Shown: positions 16,944 through 26,652, counted from the stretch's first letter. The stretch is 64,000 bases of DNA from Lachnospiraceae bacterium UBA1721 (GCA_002317155.1 DCIR01000072.1:1-64000); one strand, 5' to 3'. Made by a program: numbers and translations. The notes: generated from the sequence alone by a model not told the origin.

Positions 16944-19340
16944 TTATCCGAGAACTACAACAACATCGTTCTGAGCCTGGAGCTTAGAAGCAGGGATGAG
17001 GTTACCCTCAAGCTTCTCTCCATTAAGAGTAATTGAAGCTACTCCGCTTGCTACGTGGTTGGGATTCTCTACCTTGATTGAGATATGAGTTCCACGGAAG
17101 TTCTTCTCCATCTTCATGCCATCCCAGCTTGAAGGAATTGAAGGAGAAACTACAAGTCCTTCAGGAGTAGGTCTCATACCACAGATACCTTCTACGCAGC
17201 CTACCATTACAGTAGAACCGGTACCAGTAAGCCAATGTACGTGAGCGCGTCCTTCATAAGGGCTTCTTGTAGACTCTACAAACTGTCCGTGAACATAAGG
17301 CTCAATACCACGGATCTCAGCCTTGTCGTTCATTGAAGCAGGTGAGCTCTCAAGGAAGTACTTGAATGCTCTGTCACCATCGCCAAGGAGTGACTCAGCA
17401 AGGATAATCCATCCCTGTGACTGAGAGAAGATACCACCGTTTTCCTTGGTATCAGGGTTGAAAATGTGCATCAGCGCACCATCAAAGTAATGATCTACAT
17501 AAGGGGGCTCAAGAAGCTTTACACCATAAGGAGTGTTGAGGATGCTGTCTACAGAATCCATTGCCTTATCAGCCTGCTCCTTGCTAGCAAATCCTGAAAT
17601 AACAGCCCAGCTCTGAGGGTTGAGCCACATATTAGCTTCAGGATCCTTCTTAGCACCAACGATAACACCGTTATCACGAATACCACGGATGAAACGGTCC
17701 TCATCCCAGCACTTCTCAAGAGTAGCACCAAGCTTAGCCTTAACGTCCTCAAGGAACTTAATATACTCTGTATCATTCTTATCTGCTGCAATCTCAAGCA
17801 TCATATTGAGTGCATAATAGAGCTGGAATGCAACGAATGTAGACTCACCCTTTGCACCCATTCTCAAGCAGTCATTCCAGTCAGCGTGGAGACCTGCAGG
17901 CATATTGTGGTCACCCATATGATTCATAGAGAAATCAATTGCCTTCTTAAGATGCTCATATACGGTATCCTCACCACCATTTGCGTAAGGAATCTTCTCA
18001 TCAAGGAATGCAACATTTCCGGTCTCAGCTACATACTTGTAAACTGTAGGGAAGAGCCAGAGTGCATCATCTGCACGATATGAAGGATGTCCGGTCATCT
18101 TAACCCACTCGGGATCATCGGGAGTACCTGAGTTACCGGGTACAAAATCAAATACTACAAGAGGAAGACCTGCTCCATTGTTAACCTGTGCAGAAATCAT
18201 GAACTTAATCTTCTCAAGTGCCATTTCGGGATCAAGGTGAATAATACCCTGGATATCCTGAACGGTATCACGATAGCCGTAACCGTTTCTCTCTCCACAA
18301 TAGATAAGAGAAGCAGCTCTTGACCAGGTGAAGGTGATGAAGCACTGATAAGCGTTCCATACATTAATCATGTTGTTGAACTCTTCTGAAGGAGTCTCAA
18401 CAGAGAAATTGTCAAGCTTTGCATGCCAATACTTCTTAAGAGTCTCAACTTCCTTCTCAACTATAGAAGCATCCTCATACTTAGCGATGATCTCGTTAGC
18501 TTCAGTATTGCATCTCTGTCCGAAGATATAAGTAAGTGTCTTAGACTCTCCTGCTGCAAGTTCAATGTCAGACTGAAGAGCACCACAAGCGTTAGCATTG
18601 AAGTTAAGAGCATTGTCGCACTTTCCTGACTCTACAGCGATAGGATTAGCATATGTTCTGTAAGCACCGATGAACTTGTCAAGTGATCCGTTGTAAGCAT
18701 CAACCTTAGCTCCTGCGAGTCCAAGGAAACGCTCTCTGTGGTTAGATCCGGTCTCATCCTTGCCTGAGTTCTCATTAATGTGCTGAAGAATCTTATTGCC
18801 CTCAAATGAGGTACGGGTGATGAACTGGGTATACTGAAGGTTTACCTGGTCCTGATTATAGTTGCTGTCACTGGTGAACTCGATAAAACCATATACTGAA
18901 AGCTTACGAGGCTTATCTGAGGTATTGGTTACCTTGCAGCTCCATACTTCATATGTAGCATCCTGAGGCACATAGTAAGTAGTCTTAGAATTGATTCCCG
19001 CATAATCAGTAGTGATGATGGTATATGCGGTACCGTGCTGACAGGTGGTCTTGTAGGTATCAAGGGGCTTGCCTACAGGCTGCCAGGTTGCTGACCAATA
19101 ATCAGCGGTGTCATTATCGCGGAGATAAATATATCTTCCGGGAAGTGACATTTTTGAGTTGAAACGATATCTTGAAATACGTCCGTTTGCGCCACTCTGA
19201 ACAAAGCTGTATCCACCGGCATTGTTAGAAATGATAGCACCGTAAGCGGGTGATCCAAGGTAGTTACACCAAGGTTCGGGGGTGTCAGGACGAGTAATAA
19301 CATACTCCTTCGCTGCAAGATCAAAATGTCCGTACTGCAT
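16944..19340 (-). CDS. GH94 phosphorylase, probably cellobiose phosphorylase
   Basis: An intracellular glycoside phosphorylase, 798 aa, which would split cellobiose with phosphate into glucose and glucose 1-phosphate. The order is an N-terminal beta-sandwich (MQYGHFDLAAKEYVI is typical of cellobiose phosphorylases), an (alpha/alpha)6 barrel with GYRDTVQDIQG and the catalytic Asp in HADWNDCLRMG, then a C-terminal sandwich. Length is close to characterised cellobiose phosphorylases (about 810 aa). Related specificities such as laminaribiose or chitobiose cannot be fully excluded. AGGAGG lies upstream of the ATG. It has its own promoter and terminator, with no sugar transporter gene beside it. 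Confidence 0.85.
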   Translation of the reverse strand: MQYGHFDLAAKEYVITRPDTPEPWCNYLGSPAYGAIISNNAGGYSFVQSGANGRISRYRFNSKMSLPGRYIYLRDNDTADYWSATWQPVGKPLDTYKTTCQHGTAYTIITTDYAGINSKTTYYVPQDATYEVWSCKVTNTSDKPRKLSVYGFIEFTSDSNYNQDQVNLQYTQFITRTSFEGNKILQHINENSGKDETGSNHRERFLGLAGAKVDAYNGSLDKFIGAYRTYANPIAVESGKCDNALNFNANACGALQSDIELAAGESKTLTYIFGQRCNTEANEIIAKYEDASIVEKEVETLKKYWHAKLDNFSVETPSEEFNNMINVWNAYQCFITFTWSRAASLIYCGERNGYGYRDTVQDIQGIIHLDPEMALEKIKFMISAQVNNGAGLPLVVFDFVPGNSGTPDDPEWVKMTGHPSYRADDALWLFPTVYKYVAETGNVAFLDEKIPYANGGEDTVYEHLKKAIDFSMNHMGDHNMPAGLHADWNDCLRMGAKGESTFVAFQLYYALNMMLEIAADKNDTEYIKFLEDVKAKLGATLEKCWDEDRFIRGIRDNGVIVGAKKDPEANMWLNPQSWAVISGFASKEQADKAMDSVDSILNTPYGVKLLEPPYVDHYFDGALMHIFNPDTKENGGIFSQSQGWIILAESLLGDGDRAFKYFLESSPASMNDKAEIRGIEPYVHGQFVESTRSPYEGRAHVHWLTGTGSTVMVGCVEGICGMRPTPEGLVVSPSIPSSWDGMKMEKNFRGTHISIKVENPNHVASGVASITLNGEKLEGNLIPASKLQAQNDVVVVLG

Positions 19341-19393
19341 TAAAAAATCCTCCTGAAAAATAAGTGTTTTGCCTGTCAGTCTTCCTTCCCAAA

Positions 19394-19413
19394 TGTCAGA
19401 CTATCGACAGACA
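19394..19413. promoter_or_regulatory. Putative operator dyad in the GH94 leader
   Basis: A 20-bp imperfect palindrome (TGTCTGTCGA/TAGTCTGACA on the minus strand, 7 of 10 positions symmetric) between the putative promoter and the GH94 gene. It could bind a LacI-type or other sugar regulator, but this is inference. Confidence 0.35.
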
Positions 19414-19452
19414 ATTTATTTGTTTTTTTGCCTTAATCGGCATATTAATTTC

Positions 19453-19481
19453 ATTTTATATGCTAACAAATACTAATACAA
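19453..19481 (-). promoter_or_regulatory. Putative promoter of the GH94 gene
   Basis: Minus-strand -35 TTGTAT (19476-19481), 17-bp spacer and -10 TAAAAT (19453-19458). Confidence 0.5.
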
Positions 19482-19503
19482 GTAGTAAAAACTTAAAATT
19501 TTA

Positions 19504-20553
19504 TCAATAAATTTCAAACCTTGCGTCATATAATTCAAAAAAGGCGCTATTAATATCAATATCGTAGTTAAGCGAAACACTATCCCACAGTTCATTATTC
19601 AAGTTTTTAACAAGTCCTGCAACGAAAGTATCATATTCATATTTGAATGCGACCTGCCTTCTTTCCTCTACAAGAACCGCCTTGTTAGCCTCAGTCTGTT
19701 CTCTGTCAAGAGTACTGATACACTTAAAGATATGAAGTCCTGTTTCTGTCTCAACAATCGAGCTTACCTGATTGGTTGCAAGATTGAATACCTCCTGTTC
19801 GATAGCTGGATCCATCACACCGCGTCCGAACGATAAGATAAAGGAATCCTCTTCGCTGTACTCTGCTGCCAGTGCTTCAAAATCTTCCCCATCTTCCGCA
19901 CGCTGTTTTATATCCATTGCCTCGTTATACAAATCAGCCTTTTTCTCCTGGCTGTACATAACAAAGTTACCTGCACCATCAGTTACACCTGTAGCAAGAT
20001 AAATATGCTGAACTATAACTGTTCTGGCCTCATCATCACTTATTTCAGGATTAATCTCATCTATAACTGCCTCGTATACTCTGTCCGCCATAGCATACTC
20101 GGTGTACATGCTGACCAGTAATTCCTGTGTCACTCCCATGTATTCAAGCTGTTCGTCACTCAGACCCGAATAGTATTCTTCCGCCGCACCCTGCACCAGT
20201 TCCAAATCTTCTTCTGACAGGGTAACTCCCTCTGATACAGCCATCAGATACATAGTCTTAACCTGTGCAATTCTTGCAAGCACCGTATCCTTAACATTAT
20301 CTTCAAGTGTTACACCATCGAGTTCCGCATTCCAGATACCGTCACCATATACTGATTCATACTGGTTCTGAATGTCGGTAAGATATACCTTCATCTCCGG
20401 AAGTGTGCACTTCGTATCACCGATAATGAATACATCATCCTTGCCAAAACCTGTAGTAAGTACAACCTTGGTTCCGCATCCGGTCAGAAGAAATACGCAT
20501 ATCAAAACAAACGGCAGTATGCAATTTTTAATTTTTCTGATTTTTACAAACAT
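19504..20553 (-). CDS. Parvulin-type peptidyl-prolyl isomerase lipoprotein (PrsA/SurA-like)
   Basis: A 349-aa surface foldase. The signal peptide ends in the lipobox LLTGC. A SurA/PrsA-like N-terminal helical region is followed by a rotamase domain at about residues 180-285, containing VIVQHIYLATG, FEALAAEYSEED and VSSIVETETGLHIFKC. It should help secreted proteins fold outside the membrane. The ribosome binding site is poor. It follows the unknown 174-aa protein by 21 bp, so the two probably share a transcript. Confidence 0.85.
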   Translation of the reverse strand: MFVKIRKIKNCILPFVLICVFLLTGCGTKVVLTTGFGKDDVFIIGDTKCTLPEMKVYLTDIQNQYESVYGDGIWNAELDGVTLEDNVKDTVLARIAQVKTMYLMAVSEGVTLSEEDLELVQGAAEEYYSGLSDEQLEYMGVTQELLVSMYTEYAMADRVYEAVIDEINPEISDDEARTVIVQHIYLATGVTDGAGNFVMYSQEKKADLYNEAMDIKQRAEDGEDFEALAAEYSEEDSFILSFGRGVMDPAIEQEVFNLATNQVSSIVETETGLHIFKCISTLDREQTEANKAVLVEERRQVAFKYEYDTFVAGLVKNLNNELWDSVSLNYDIDINSAFFELYDARFEIY

Positions 20554-20573
20554 ACTTATTTAATCTTTACATA

Positions 20574-21098
20574 CTACTTTTGAAGATTTGAACTTACCTT
20601 TTCGAGACTATCAAGCAGAGCCTGTGTTTCAGAGACAGTCTGATTAAATGAATCAATTTGATTATTAAGGACATCATCATCCTTATCCTCGTCTTCCGAA
20701 TCGTTCATTACGATAGAATTAAAATGTCCATCCATAAGCTTGGCAAGGACCTCACGTCCACCACCTGTTCCAAGCAAATCCTTCGAAAGTGCAATCAAAT
20801 CAGAATCGGTTGCATTCGCAGTTATATTTCCGAGCACTGATCCGTCAAGAGCAGACACAAGTTTCTTGAACTCCGCAATCTGTGAAGCTTCATCATTTTC
20901 ATTCACAGCCTGGTCCTTATACGCTTCTTTCAGCTTATCAATCTCTTCGCCCAAAGCCTGTGAAAAAGCATTGACGCTCTGTCCTACGGAAGCATCCGTC
21001 ATTGTTGTGCTTTTGACTGCACTTGTGCTCACTACATTACCGGCAGCATTCGTTCCTGCCGCACTATATATTAATGACTGTAAATCACTTACATTCAT
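20574..21098 (-). CDS. Hypothetical protein
   Basis: A 174-aa protein with no family I recognise. It is rich in Ser, Ala, Asp and Asn and lacks a signal peptide or membrane helix. Predicted features are a helical segment ALGEEIDKLKEAYKDQAVNE, an acidic stretch DSEDEDKDDDV and a coiled-coil-like C terminus. I start it at the ATG at 21096-21098, which has GGAGG seven bases upstream, rather than 20 codons earlier. It precedes the parvulin lipoprotein and might be functionally tied to it. Confidence 0.65.
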   Translation of the reverse strand: MNVSDLQSLIYSAAGTNAAGNVVSTSAVKSTTMTDASVGQSVNAFSQALGEEIDKLKEAYKDQAVNENDEASQIAEFKKLVSALDGSVLGNITANATDSDLIALSKDLLGTGGGREVLAKLMDGHFNSIVMNDSEDEDKDDDVLNNQIDSFNQTVSETQALLDSLEKVSSNLQK

Positions 21099-21213
21099 TG
21101 CCTGTCCTCCGCTTTTAACCGCTACTATTTTATGTATATTACAAGTATAGCACCTCAATTTTCGTACAAATCCACTGATACATTATATACTATTTGTAAG
21201 CCTTACCGCCACA

Positions 21214-21262
21214 TAAAAATAGCATCTGCCAAGTCAAACAAACGTCACTCAACAGATGCTAT
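21214..21262 (-). terminator. Intrinsic terminator of clpB
   Basis: Arms ATAGCATCTG and CAGATGCTAT on the minus strand form a perfect 10-bp stem, followed by TTTTATG. Confidence 0.7.
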
Positions 21263-21284
21263 TATTATTTTTACTCACACATAA

Positions 21285-23879
21285 TTACTGCGCAGAAACT
21301 GTCAATTCTCTATTCCACTCATCGATCAGAATAGTTCCACCCTCATGAACCTTATCTGCAAGAATCAATCTGGCAGCCGCAGTCTCAACATATCTTTGAA
21401 CATATCTCTTAAGAGGTCTTGCTCCGTACACCGGGTCATACGCTTCCTCAGTAATATAATTTACAGCCTGAGGTGTAAGTTCGATCTTGATTCGCTTATC
21501 TGCGAGTCTGTCATTAATCTCAGCTACAATAAGTGTAATAATTCCGGCAAGATTATCCTTGGTCAGAGGCTTAAATAGAATAGTCTCATCAAGTCTGTTA
21601 AGGAATTCGGGGCGGAAATGAAGCTTAAGTTCAGACATTACCTCTTCTTCTGCCTCATCGGTAATATTACCCTTATCATCAATACCGTCGAGTAGGAACT
21701 GTGCACCGATATTGGATGTAAGAATCAATATTGTATTCTTAAAATCTACAGTTCTTCCCTGAGAATCCGTAATACGGCCATCATCAAGAACCTGAAGCAG
21801 TACATTAAACACGTCGGGATGTGCCTTCTCGATCTCATCAAAAAGGACAACACTATAAGGCTTACGACGTACTGCCTCTGTAAGCTGACCGCCCTCTTCA
21901 TATCCGACATATCCGGGAGGCGCTCCGATAAGTCTTGCTACGGAATGTTTCTCCATATACTCGGACATATCTATTCTGACCATATTATTTTCATCATCAA
22001 AAAGTGATGCTGCCAACGACTTAGCAAGTTCTGTTTTACCTACACCAGTAGGTCCAAGGAAAAGGAATGAGCCAATAGGCTTACTGGGATCCTTGATTCC
22101 TGCCTTTGATCTAAGAATTGCCTCAGTCACACGGGTAACTGCTTCATCCTGACCCATTACACGGGTGTGAAGCTCATCATCCAAATGAAGAGTCTTGCTT
22201 CTCTCACTTTCTGTCAATTTGGTTACAGGTATTCCTGTCCATCTTGAGATAATCTTGGCAATCTCGCCTTCCTCTACTCTCTCGTGCACAAGCTTGGGTG
22301 CATCTGAATTTTCAGCTTTTTCCTGCTTCTCCTCAGCCTCTGCGAGCTCCTTTTTAAGTGCAGGGAGCTTAGCATAAGTAAGTTCTGATGCCTTCTCGTA
22401 ATCTCCGTTTCTCTGCGCTATCTGAATCTGGTTATTAACCTCATCTATCTGTTCACGAAGCTTTGACAGCTTGTCTACTGCATTTTTCTCATCATCCCAC
22501 TGAGTCTTTTGAACAATAAACTTGTCCTTCAAATCAGCAAGTTCCTTCTGCAATGCATTCAATCTTTCCTTGCTGAGCTGGTCGTCCTCTTTCTTAAGTG
22601 CAGTCTCTTCGATTTCCAACTGCATAATATGACGATTCATTTCATCAAGTTCTGCAGGCATAGAATCCATCTCTGTCTTAATAAGAGCGCATGCCTCATC
22701 AACAAGGTCTATAGCCTTGTCGGGAAGGAATCTGTCTGAGATATATCTGTTAGATAAAACAGCGGCAGATACAAGTGCACTGTCCAAAATCTTAACTCCG
22801 TGGTATACCTCATATCTCTCCTTGAGTCCTCTGAGTATAGAGATAGTATCTTCAACCGTAGGCTCATCTACAAGGACAGGCTGGAAACGACGCTCAAGCG
22901 CAGGATCCTTCTCGATATACATTCTGTACTCATCAAGAGTAGTAGCACCTATGCAGTGAAGTTCACCACGCGCAAGCATAGGCTTAAGCATATTGCCCGC
23001 ATCAAGCGCACCGTCTGATTTACCGGCACCTACAATCGTATGAAGCTCATCTATGAAAAGAATAATCTGCCCATTACTCTTCTTCACTTCCTCAAGAACA
23101 GCTTTAAGACGTTCCTCAAATTCTCCTCTGTATTTAGCTCCGGCTACCAGCGATCCCATATCAAGAGAAAATACCTTTTTGTCCTTAAGGTTACCGGGCA
23201 CATCACCTCTGACAATACGCTGCGCCAGGCCTTCAACAACAGCAGTCTTACCTACTCCGGGCTCACCTATAAGTACAGGATTATTCTTGGTCTTTCGCGA
23301 AAGTATTCTGATAACATTCCTGATCTCACTGTCACGACCTATTACCGGATCGAGTTTTTGCTGCTTAGCTTTCTCAACGAGATCCTGTCCGTATTTTGCC
23401 AGTGTATCGTATGTAGCCTCAGGATTGTCACTCATAACCTTCTGATTGCCTCTTACACTTAAAAGCACCTTAAGGAATCGGTCTCTGGTTATTCCGTATT
23501 CAGAAAAAATCGCACTGACTTCCTGGTTTGCATACTTAATCATAGCGAGGAATAAATGCTCAACGGAAATGTACTCGTCTCCCATTCCCTTAGCTTCATC
23601 CTCTGCATTTACCAGCACCTGATTAAGCGCCTGACCGACTCTCAAATCGCCGCCCTTAACCTTAACTCTCTTCTGAACAGCAGCTTCTACTCTACTGCGA
23701 AAATGCTCAGTATCTATCTCCATTTTCTCTATCAACTTAAGTATCAGACTGTCATCAATATTAAGCAGACTTAACAGTAAATGCTCCTGCTCTACCTCCT
23801 GATTGCCATACTCATAAGCAAGCTTTTCAAGGCCGTTAACCGCCTCCATGGATTTCTGTGTAAACTTATTGATATTCAT
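21285..23879 (-). CDS. clpB: ATP-dependent disaggregase ClpB
   Basis: A hexameric AAA+ chaperone of 864 aa that rescues aggregated proteins together with DnaK. In order: the Clp N domain (MNINKFTQKSMEAVNGLEKLA), the first AAA+ module with Walker A GEPGVGKTAVVEG, the ClpB-type coiled-coil middle domain (about residues 400-530), and the second AAA+ module with GPTGVGKTELAK and the VGYEEGGQLTEAVRR pore region. GGAGG precedes the ATG. I see neither a CIRCE nor a CtsR box upstream, unlike htpG. Confidence 0.97.
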   Translation of the reverse strand: MNINKFTQKSMEAVNGLEKLAYEYGNQEVEQEHLLLSLLNIDDSLILKLIEKMEIDTEHFRSRVEAAVQKRVKVKGGDLRVGQALNQVLVNAEDEAKGMGDEYISVEHLFLAMIKYANQEVSAIFSEYGITRDRFLKVLLSVRGNQKVMSDNPEATYDTLAKYGQDLVEKAKQQKLDPVIGRDSEIRNVIRILSRKTKNNPVLIGEPGVGKTAVVEGLAQRIVRGDVPGNLKDKKVFSLDMGSLVAGAKYRGEFEERLKAVLEEVKKSNGQIILFIDELHTIVGAGKSDGALDAGNMLKPMLARGELHCIGATTLDEYRMYIEKDPALERRFQPVLVDEPTVEDTISILRGLKERYEVYHGVKILDSALVSAAVLSNRYISDRFLPDKAIDLVDEACALIKTEMDSMPAELDEMNRHIMQLEIEETALKKEDDQLSKERLNALQKELADLKDKFIVQKTQWDDEKNAVDKLSKLREQIDEVNNQIQIAQRNGDYEKASELTYAKLPALKKELAEAEEKQEKAENSDAPKLVHERVEEGEIAKIISRWTGIPVTKLTESERSKTLHLDDELHTRVMGQDEAVTRVTEAILRSKAGIKDPSKPIGSFLFLGPTGVGKTELAKSLAASLFDDENNMVRIDMSEYMEKHSVARLIGAPPGYVGYEEGGQLTEAVRRKPYSVVLFDEIEKAHPDVFNVLLQVLDDGRITDSQGRTVDFKNTILILTSNIGAQFLLDGIDDKGNITDEAEEEVMSELKLHFRPEFLNRLDETILFKPLTKDNLAGIITLIVAEINDRLADKRIKIELTPQAVNYITEEAYDPVYGARPLKRYVQRYVETAAARLILADKVHEGGTILIDEWNRELTVSAQ

Positions 23880-23954
23880 AAAATCGCCTCCAAATCAACA
23901 AACTTATAATACCACATTTTTACCTCTAAATATCTATTTGTTTGTTCTATATCA

Positions 23955-23982
23955 AATATAACACCGAGTTGTTTACAGTCAA
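23955..23982 (-). promoter_or_regulatory. Putative promoter of clpB
   Basis: Minus-strand -35 TTGACT (23977-23982), 16-bp spacer and -10 TATATT (23955-23960), about 75 bp before clpB. Confidence 0.55.
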
Positions 23983-24037
23983 TACACAATTTATTAAATT
24001 TCCTTAAATTTTTCTGAACAACTTCTTAACTAGATTA

Positions 24038-24067
24038 TTGACATGAATAAATAACGAATGATATAAT
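24038..24067 (+). promoter_or_regulatory. Strong promoter of the cold-shock gene
   Basis: Consensus -35 TTGACA (24038-24043), 18-bp spacer and consensus -10 TATAAT (24062-24067). The leader to the start codon would be about 157 nt. Confidence 0.8.
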
Positions 24068-24096
24068 TTTTTCGTATTCTAAAGGACTCATTGATC

Positions 24097-24158
24097 TCAC
24101 ATATTTTTGTAAGTCATTAGTTCGTCATTAATGGTTTACAAAAATATGTGATTTTTTT
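24097..24158 (+). promoter_or_regulatory. Terminator-like hairpin in the cold-shock mRNA leader
   Basis: A perfect 16-bp stem (24097-24112 with 24136-24151) around a 23-nt loop, followed directly by seven T. It lies inside the predicted 5' leader, between promoter and gene, so it may be an attenuator or temperature-responsive structure. A smaller hairpin GGGTAT-GGA-ATACCC follows at 24191-24205, just ahead of the RBS. Confidence 0.6.
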
Positions 24159-24231
24159 GTTTACTGAAAGAATCACAAAATTATTATTTTGGGTATGGAA
24201 TACCCACACATGCTTAAGGAGGCACTAAAAA

Positions 24232-24444
24232 ATGAACAAGGGAACTGTAAAGTGGTTCAACGCACAGAAGGGTTATGGCTTCATCACTAACGAGGCAGAT
24301 GGCAAGGATGTATTCGTACATTTCTCTGGCATCAATGTTGATGGATACAAGACTCTTGATGAAGGCGCAGCTGTTACCTTCGATATCGAAGTTGACGATG
24401 CTAAGGGTAAGGAGCGCGCTGTTAACGTTACCGTTGTACGCTAA
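24232..24444 (+). CDS. Cold-shock protein (CspA family)
   Basis: A 70-aa single-domain OB-fold RNA chaperone. The RNA-binding motifs RNP1 (KGYGFI) and RNP2 (VFVHF) are intact after the typical GTVKWFNAQ start. TAAGGAGG is ideally placed before the ATG. It is the only gene on the plus strand in this region, has its own consensus promoter and a strong terminator, and is preceded by a structured leader of about 157 nt. Confidence 0.96.
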   Translation: MNKGTVKWFNAQKGYGFITNEADGKDVFVHFSGINVDGYKTLDEGAAVTFDIEVDDAKGKERAVNVTVVR

Positions 24445-24466
24445 TAGATAAAAGCCCAAATTCAAA

Positions 24467-24498
24467 ATCCCGGATACTTAGGTATCCGGGATTTTTTT
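24467..24498 (+). terminator. Intrinsic terminator of the cold-shock gene
   Basis: Perfect 11-bp stem ATCCCGGATAC/GTATCCGGGAT followed by a run of T. Confidence 0.9.
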
Positions 24499-24527
24499 GC
24501 TCTATCCACACACATTTTGGGGGTTAT

Positions 24528-24557
24528 AGGACAAAACGTGTTGGTCCATTTTGTCCT
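24528..24557. repeat. Inverted repeat between the convergent csp and engB genes
   Basis: AGGACAAAA and TTTTGTCCT form a 9-bp stem with a 12-nt loop. There is no clear T tract; it may assist termination of engB. Confidence 0.4.
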
Positions 24558-24616
24558 ACATGACCAATTGCCTAACAAGACTAAAAGTCACAATTTTGCA
24601 AAATTACATTATAATA

Positions 24617-25243
24617 CTAATCTGTAACATTCTCTGCGACATCTTCCGTAGGCTCATCTTCTGCAAATATACTGTCAATCACTGCATAAATCTCTTCCTT
24701 ACCCTGCTTAGTCTGCGCAGAAAAAGGTATTATTGTAGTACCCTTAACACACTTAAGGCCTTCCCTGATAAGCTTAACCTGCTTCTGTATCTGGCTTCTG
24801 TTAATCTTATCAAGCTTGGTCGCAATAATAATGGGTTCATATCCCTGATTGCATATCCAGTCATACATCATTCTGTCATTTGCCGAAGGCTCATGTCTGA
24901 TATCGATAAGAAGGAAAACATACCTAAGCTGTTTTGAGGTATGAAGATATCTCTCTATCATTTTACCCCACGCAGCTCTGGTCTCTACAGATGCACTCGC
25001 ATACCCATATCCCGGGAGATCTACAAAATACAATTCTTTATTAACATTATAAAAGTTAATTGTCTGTGTCTTGCCGGGCTGAGCACTTGTTCTCGCAAGT
25101 GATTTTCTGTTAACAAGACTATTTATCAATGATGATTTTCCTACGTTACTCTTTCCTGCGAAAGCGACCTCCGGCAACAAATTATCCGGGAGCTTACTGG
25201 TGATTCCACATACGGTTTCAAGCTCTACAGATTTAATTACCAT
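24617..25243 (-). CDS. engB: Ribosome biogenesis GTP-binding protein EngB/YsxC
   Basis: An essential TRAFAC GTPase that assists assembly of the large ribosomal subunit. In 208 aa it shows the G1 motif GKSNVGKSSL, the G3 DLPGYGYA and the G4 TKLDK. A Glu/Asp-rich tail ends the protein. It lies 73 bp downstream of clpX. In many Firmicutes lonA sits between clpX and engB; no such gene is present here. Confidence 0.94.
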   Translation of the reverse strand: MVIKSVELETVCGITSKLPDNLLPEVAFAGKSNVGKSSLINSLVNRKSLARTSAQPGKTQTINFYNVNKELYFVDLPGYGYASASVETRAAWGKMIERYLHTSKQLRYVFLLIDIRHEPSANDRMMYDWICNQGYEPIIIATKLDKINRSQIQKQVKLIREGLKCVKGTTIIPFSAQTKQGKEEIYAVIDSIFAEDEPTEDVAENVTD

Positions 25244-25316
25244 CTTGAATATACTCCCTTATCTCTAAGTATAATCACCCGCAAAAGATTAATCTCTTGC
25301 AGGTGACTCATTACCA

Positions 25317-26588
25317 TTATTTACTGCTCTTGTCTGCGATTCTGATTACCTCGGGAGCCTTATCTCCTTCTATAGCTTCCTTTGTAACCTTACAATCAGT
25401 GATACTATCATCTGAAGGAATCTCAAACATTACATCCATCATAGCTTTCTCCATGATAGAACGAAGTCCTCTTGCACCGGTCTTACGCTCGAACGCCTTA
25501 TCAGCTATGCAATCAATAGCTTCATCGTCAAACTCAAGCTTAACTCCATCCATTGCAAAAAGCTTCTGATACTGCTTAATAAGTGCATTCTTGGGCTCAC
25601 GAAGGATACGAACAAGTGCATCCTTATCAAGTCCGTGAAGCGATACATTGATCGGCACACGTCCTACGAACTCAGGAATAAGTCCGAACTTAACCAAATC
25701 CTGAGTAGCCACCTCCTGAAGAATCTCATCAAGCTCAAATGTAGTCTTCTTGCTAAGCTCAGTATTAAATCCGATAGCCTTGCGATCAAGACGACTCTCA
25801 ATAATCTTATCCAATCCATCAAATGCACCACCGCAGATAAACAGAATATTGGTGGTATCAATCTGAATCAGTTCCTGATGAGGATGCTTACGTCCACCCT
25901 GAGGAGGCACGCTTGCTACAGTTCCCTCAATAATTTTAAGGAGCGCCTGCTGTACACCTTCACCCGAAACATCACGAGTAATAGATACATTCTCACTCTT
26001 TTTTGTAATCTTATCAATCTCATCGATATATACAATACCGAGCTGTGCACGCTCGATATCATAATCTGCAGCCTGAATAAGCTTAAGAAGAATATTCTCA
26101 ACATCCTCACCTACATATCCGGCCTCGGTAAGTGTTGTTGCATCTGCAATTGCAAAAGGAACATTGATAATTTTTGCAAGTGTCTGAGCAAGGTATGTCT
26201 TACCTGATCCTGTAGGGCCAACCATCAAAATATTACTCTTCTGAAGCTCTACATCATCTACACCCTTAGGTGCAAGCACTCTCTTATAGTGGTTATATAC
26301 CGCTACTGAAAGTACCTTCTTAGCTTCATCCTGTCCGATTACATAATCGTCAAGGAATTCCTTAATCTGCTTCGGCTTAAGAAGATTAATATCCCCTACC
26401 GCTGAAGCGGTGGTTACTTCATCTTCATCATCACCAAGCTCATCATCTATAATATCTGAACAAATAGAAATACACTCATCACAGATATATATACCGTTAG
26501 GACCTGAAATCAGCTTTTTTGCCGATCTCTGGCTTTTTCCGCAAAATGAGCAACGGACATCATCTCCGCCCATCTTCTTTCCTGCCAT
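25317..26588 (-). CDS. clpX: ATP-dependent Clp protease ATPase subunit ClpX
   Basis: An AAA+ unfoldase that feeds proteins to ClpP, 423 aa. The N-terminal zinc-binding domain (CSFCGKSQ and CDECISIC), Walker A GPTGSGKTYLAQT, Walker B IVYIDEIDKI, and the ClpP-docking and sensor regions are present. I use the ATG at 26586-26588 (MAGKKMGGDD) with GGAG upstream; a TTG four codons earlier has no RBS. It follows clpP by 64 bp. Confidence 0.96.
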   Translation of the reverse strand: MAGKKMGGDDVRCSFCGKSQRSAKKLISGPNGIYICDECISICSDIIDDELGDDEDEVTTASAVGDINLLKPKQIKEFLDDYVIGQDEAKKVLSVAVYNHYKRVLAPKGVDDVELQKSNILMVGPTGSGKTYLAQTLAKIINVPFAIADATTLTEAGYVGEDVENILLKLIQAADYDIERAQLGIVYIDEIDKITKKSENVSITRDVSGEGVQQALLKIIEGTVASVPPQGGRKHPHQELIQIDTTNILFICGGAFDGLDKIIESRLDRKAIGFNTELSKKTTFELDEILQEVATQDLVKFGLIPEFVGRVPINVSLHGLDKDALVRILREPKNALIKQYQKLFAMDGVKLEFDDEAIDCIADKAFERKTGARGLRSIMEKAMMDVMFEIPSDDSITDCKVTKEAIEGDKAPEVIRIADKSSK

Positions 26589-26652
26589 AATAATCTCCAA
26601 ATTTCTAAAATTATTTTCACATTTGCAGTAGCTCTATGCCACTACATACATC

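Noticed and set aside
23880..24037. CIRCE or CtsR box in front of clpB
   Set aside because: No TTAGCACTC dyad and no GGTCAAA-type direct repeat could be found.
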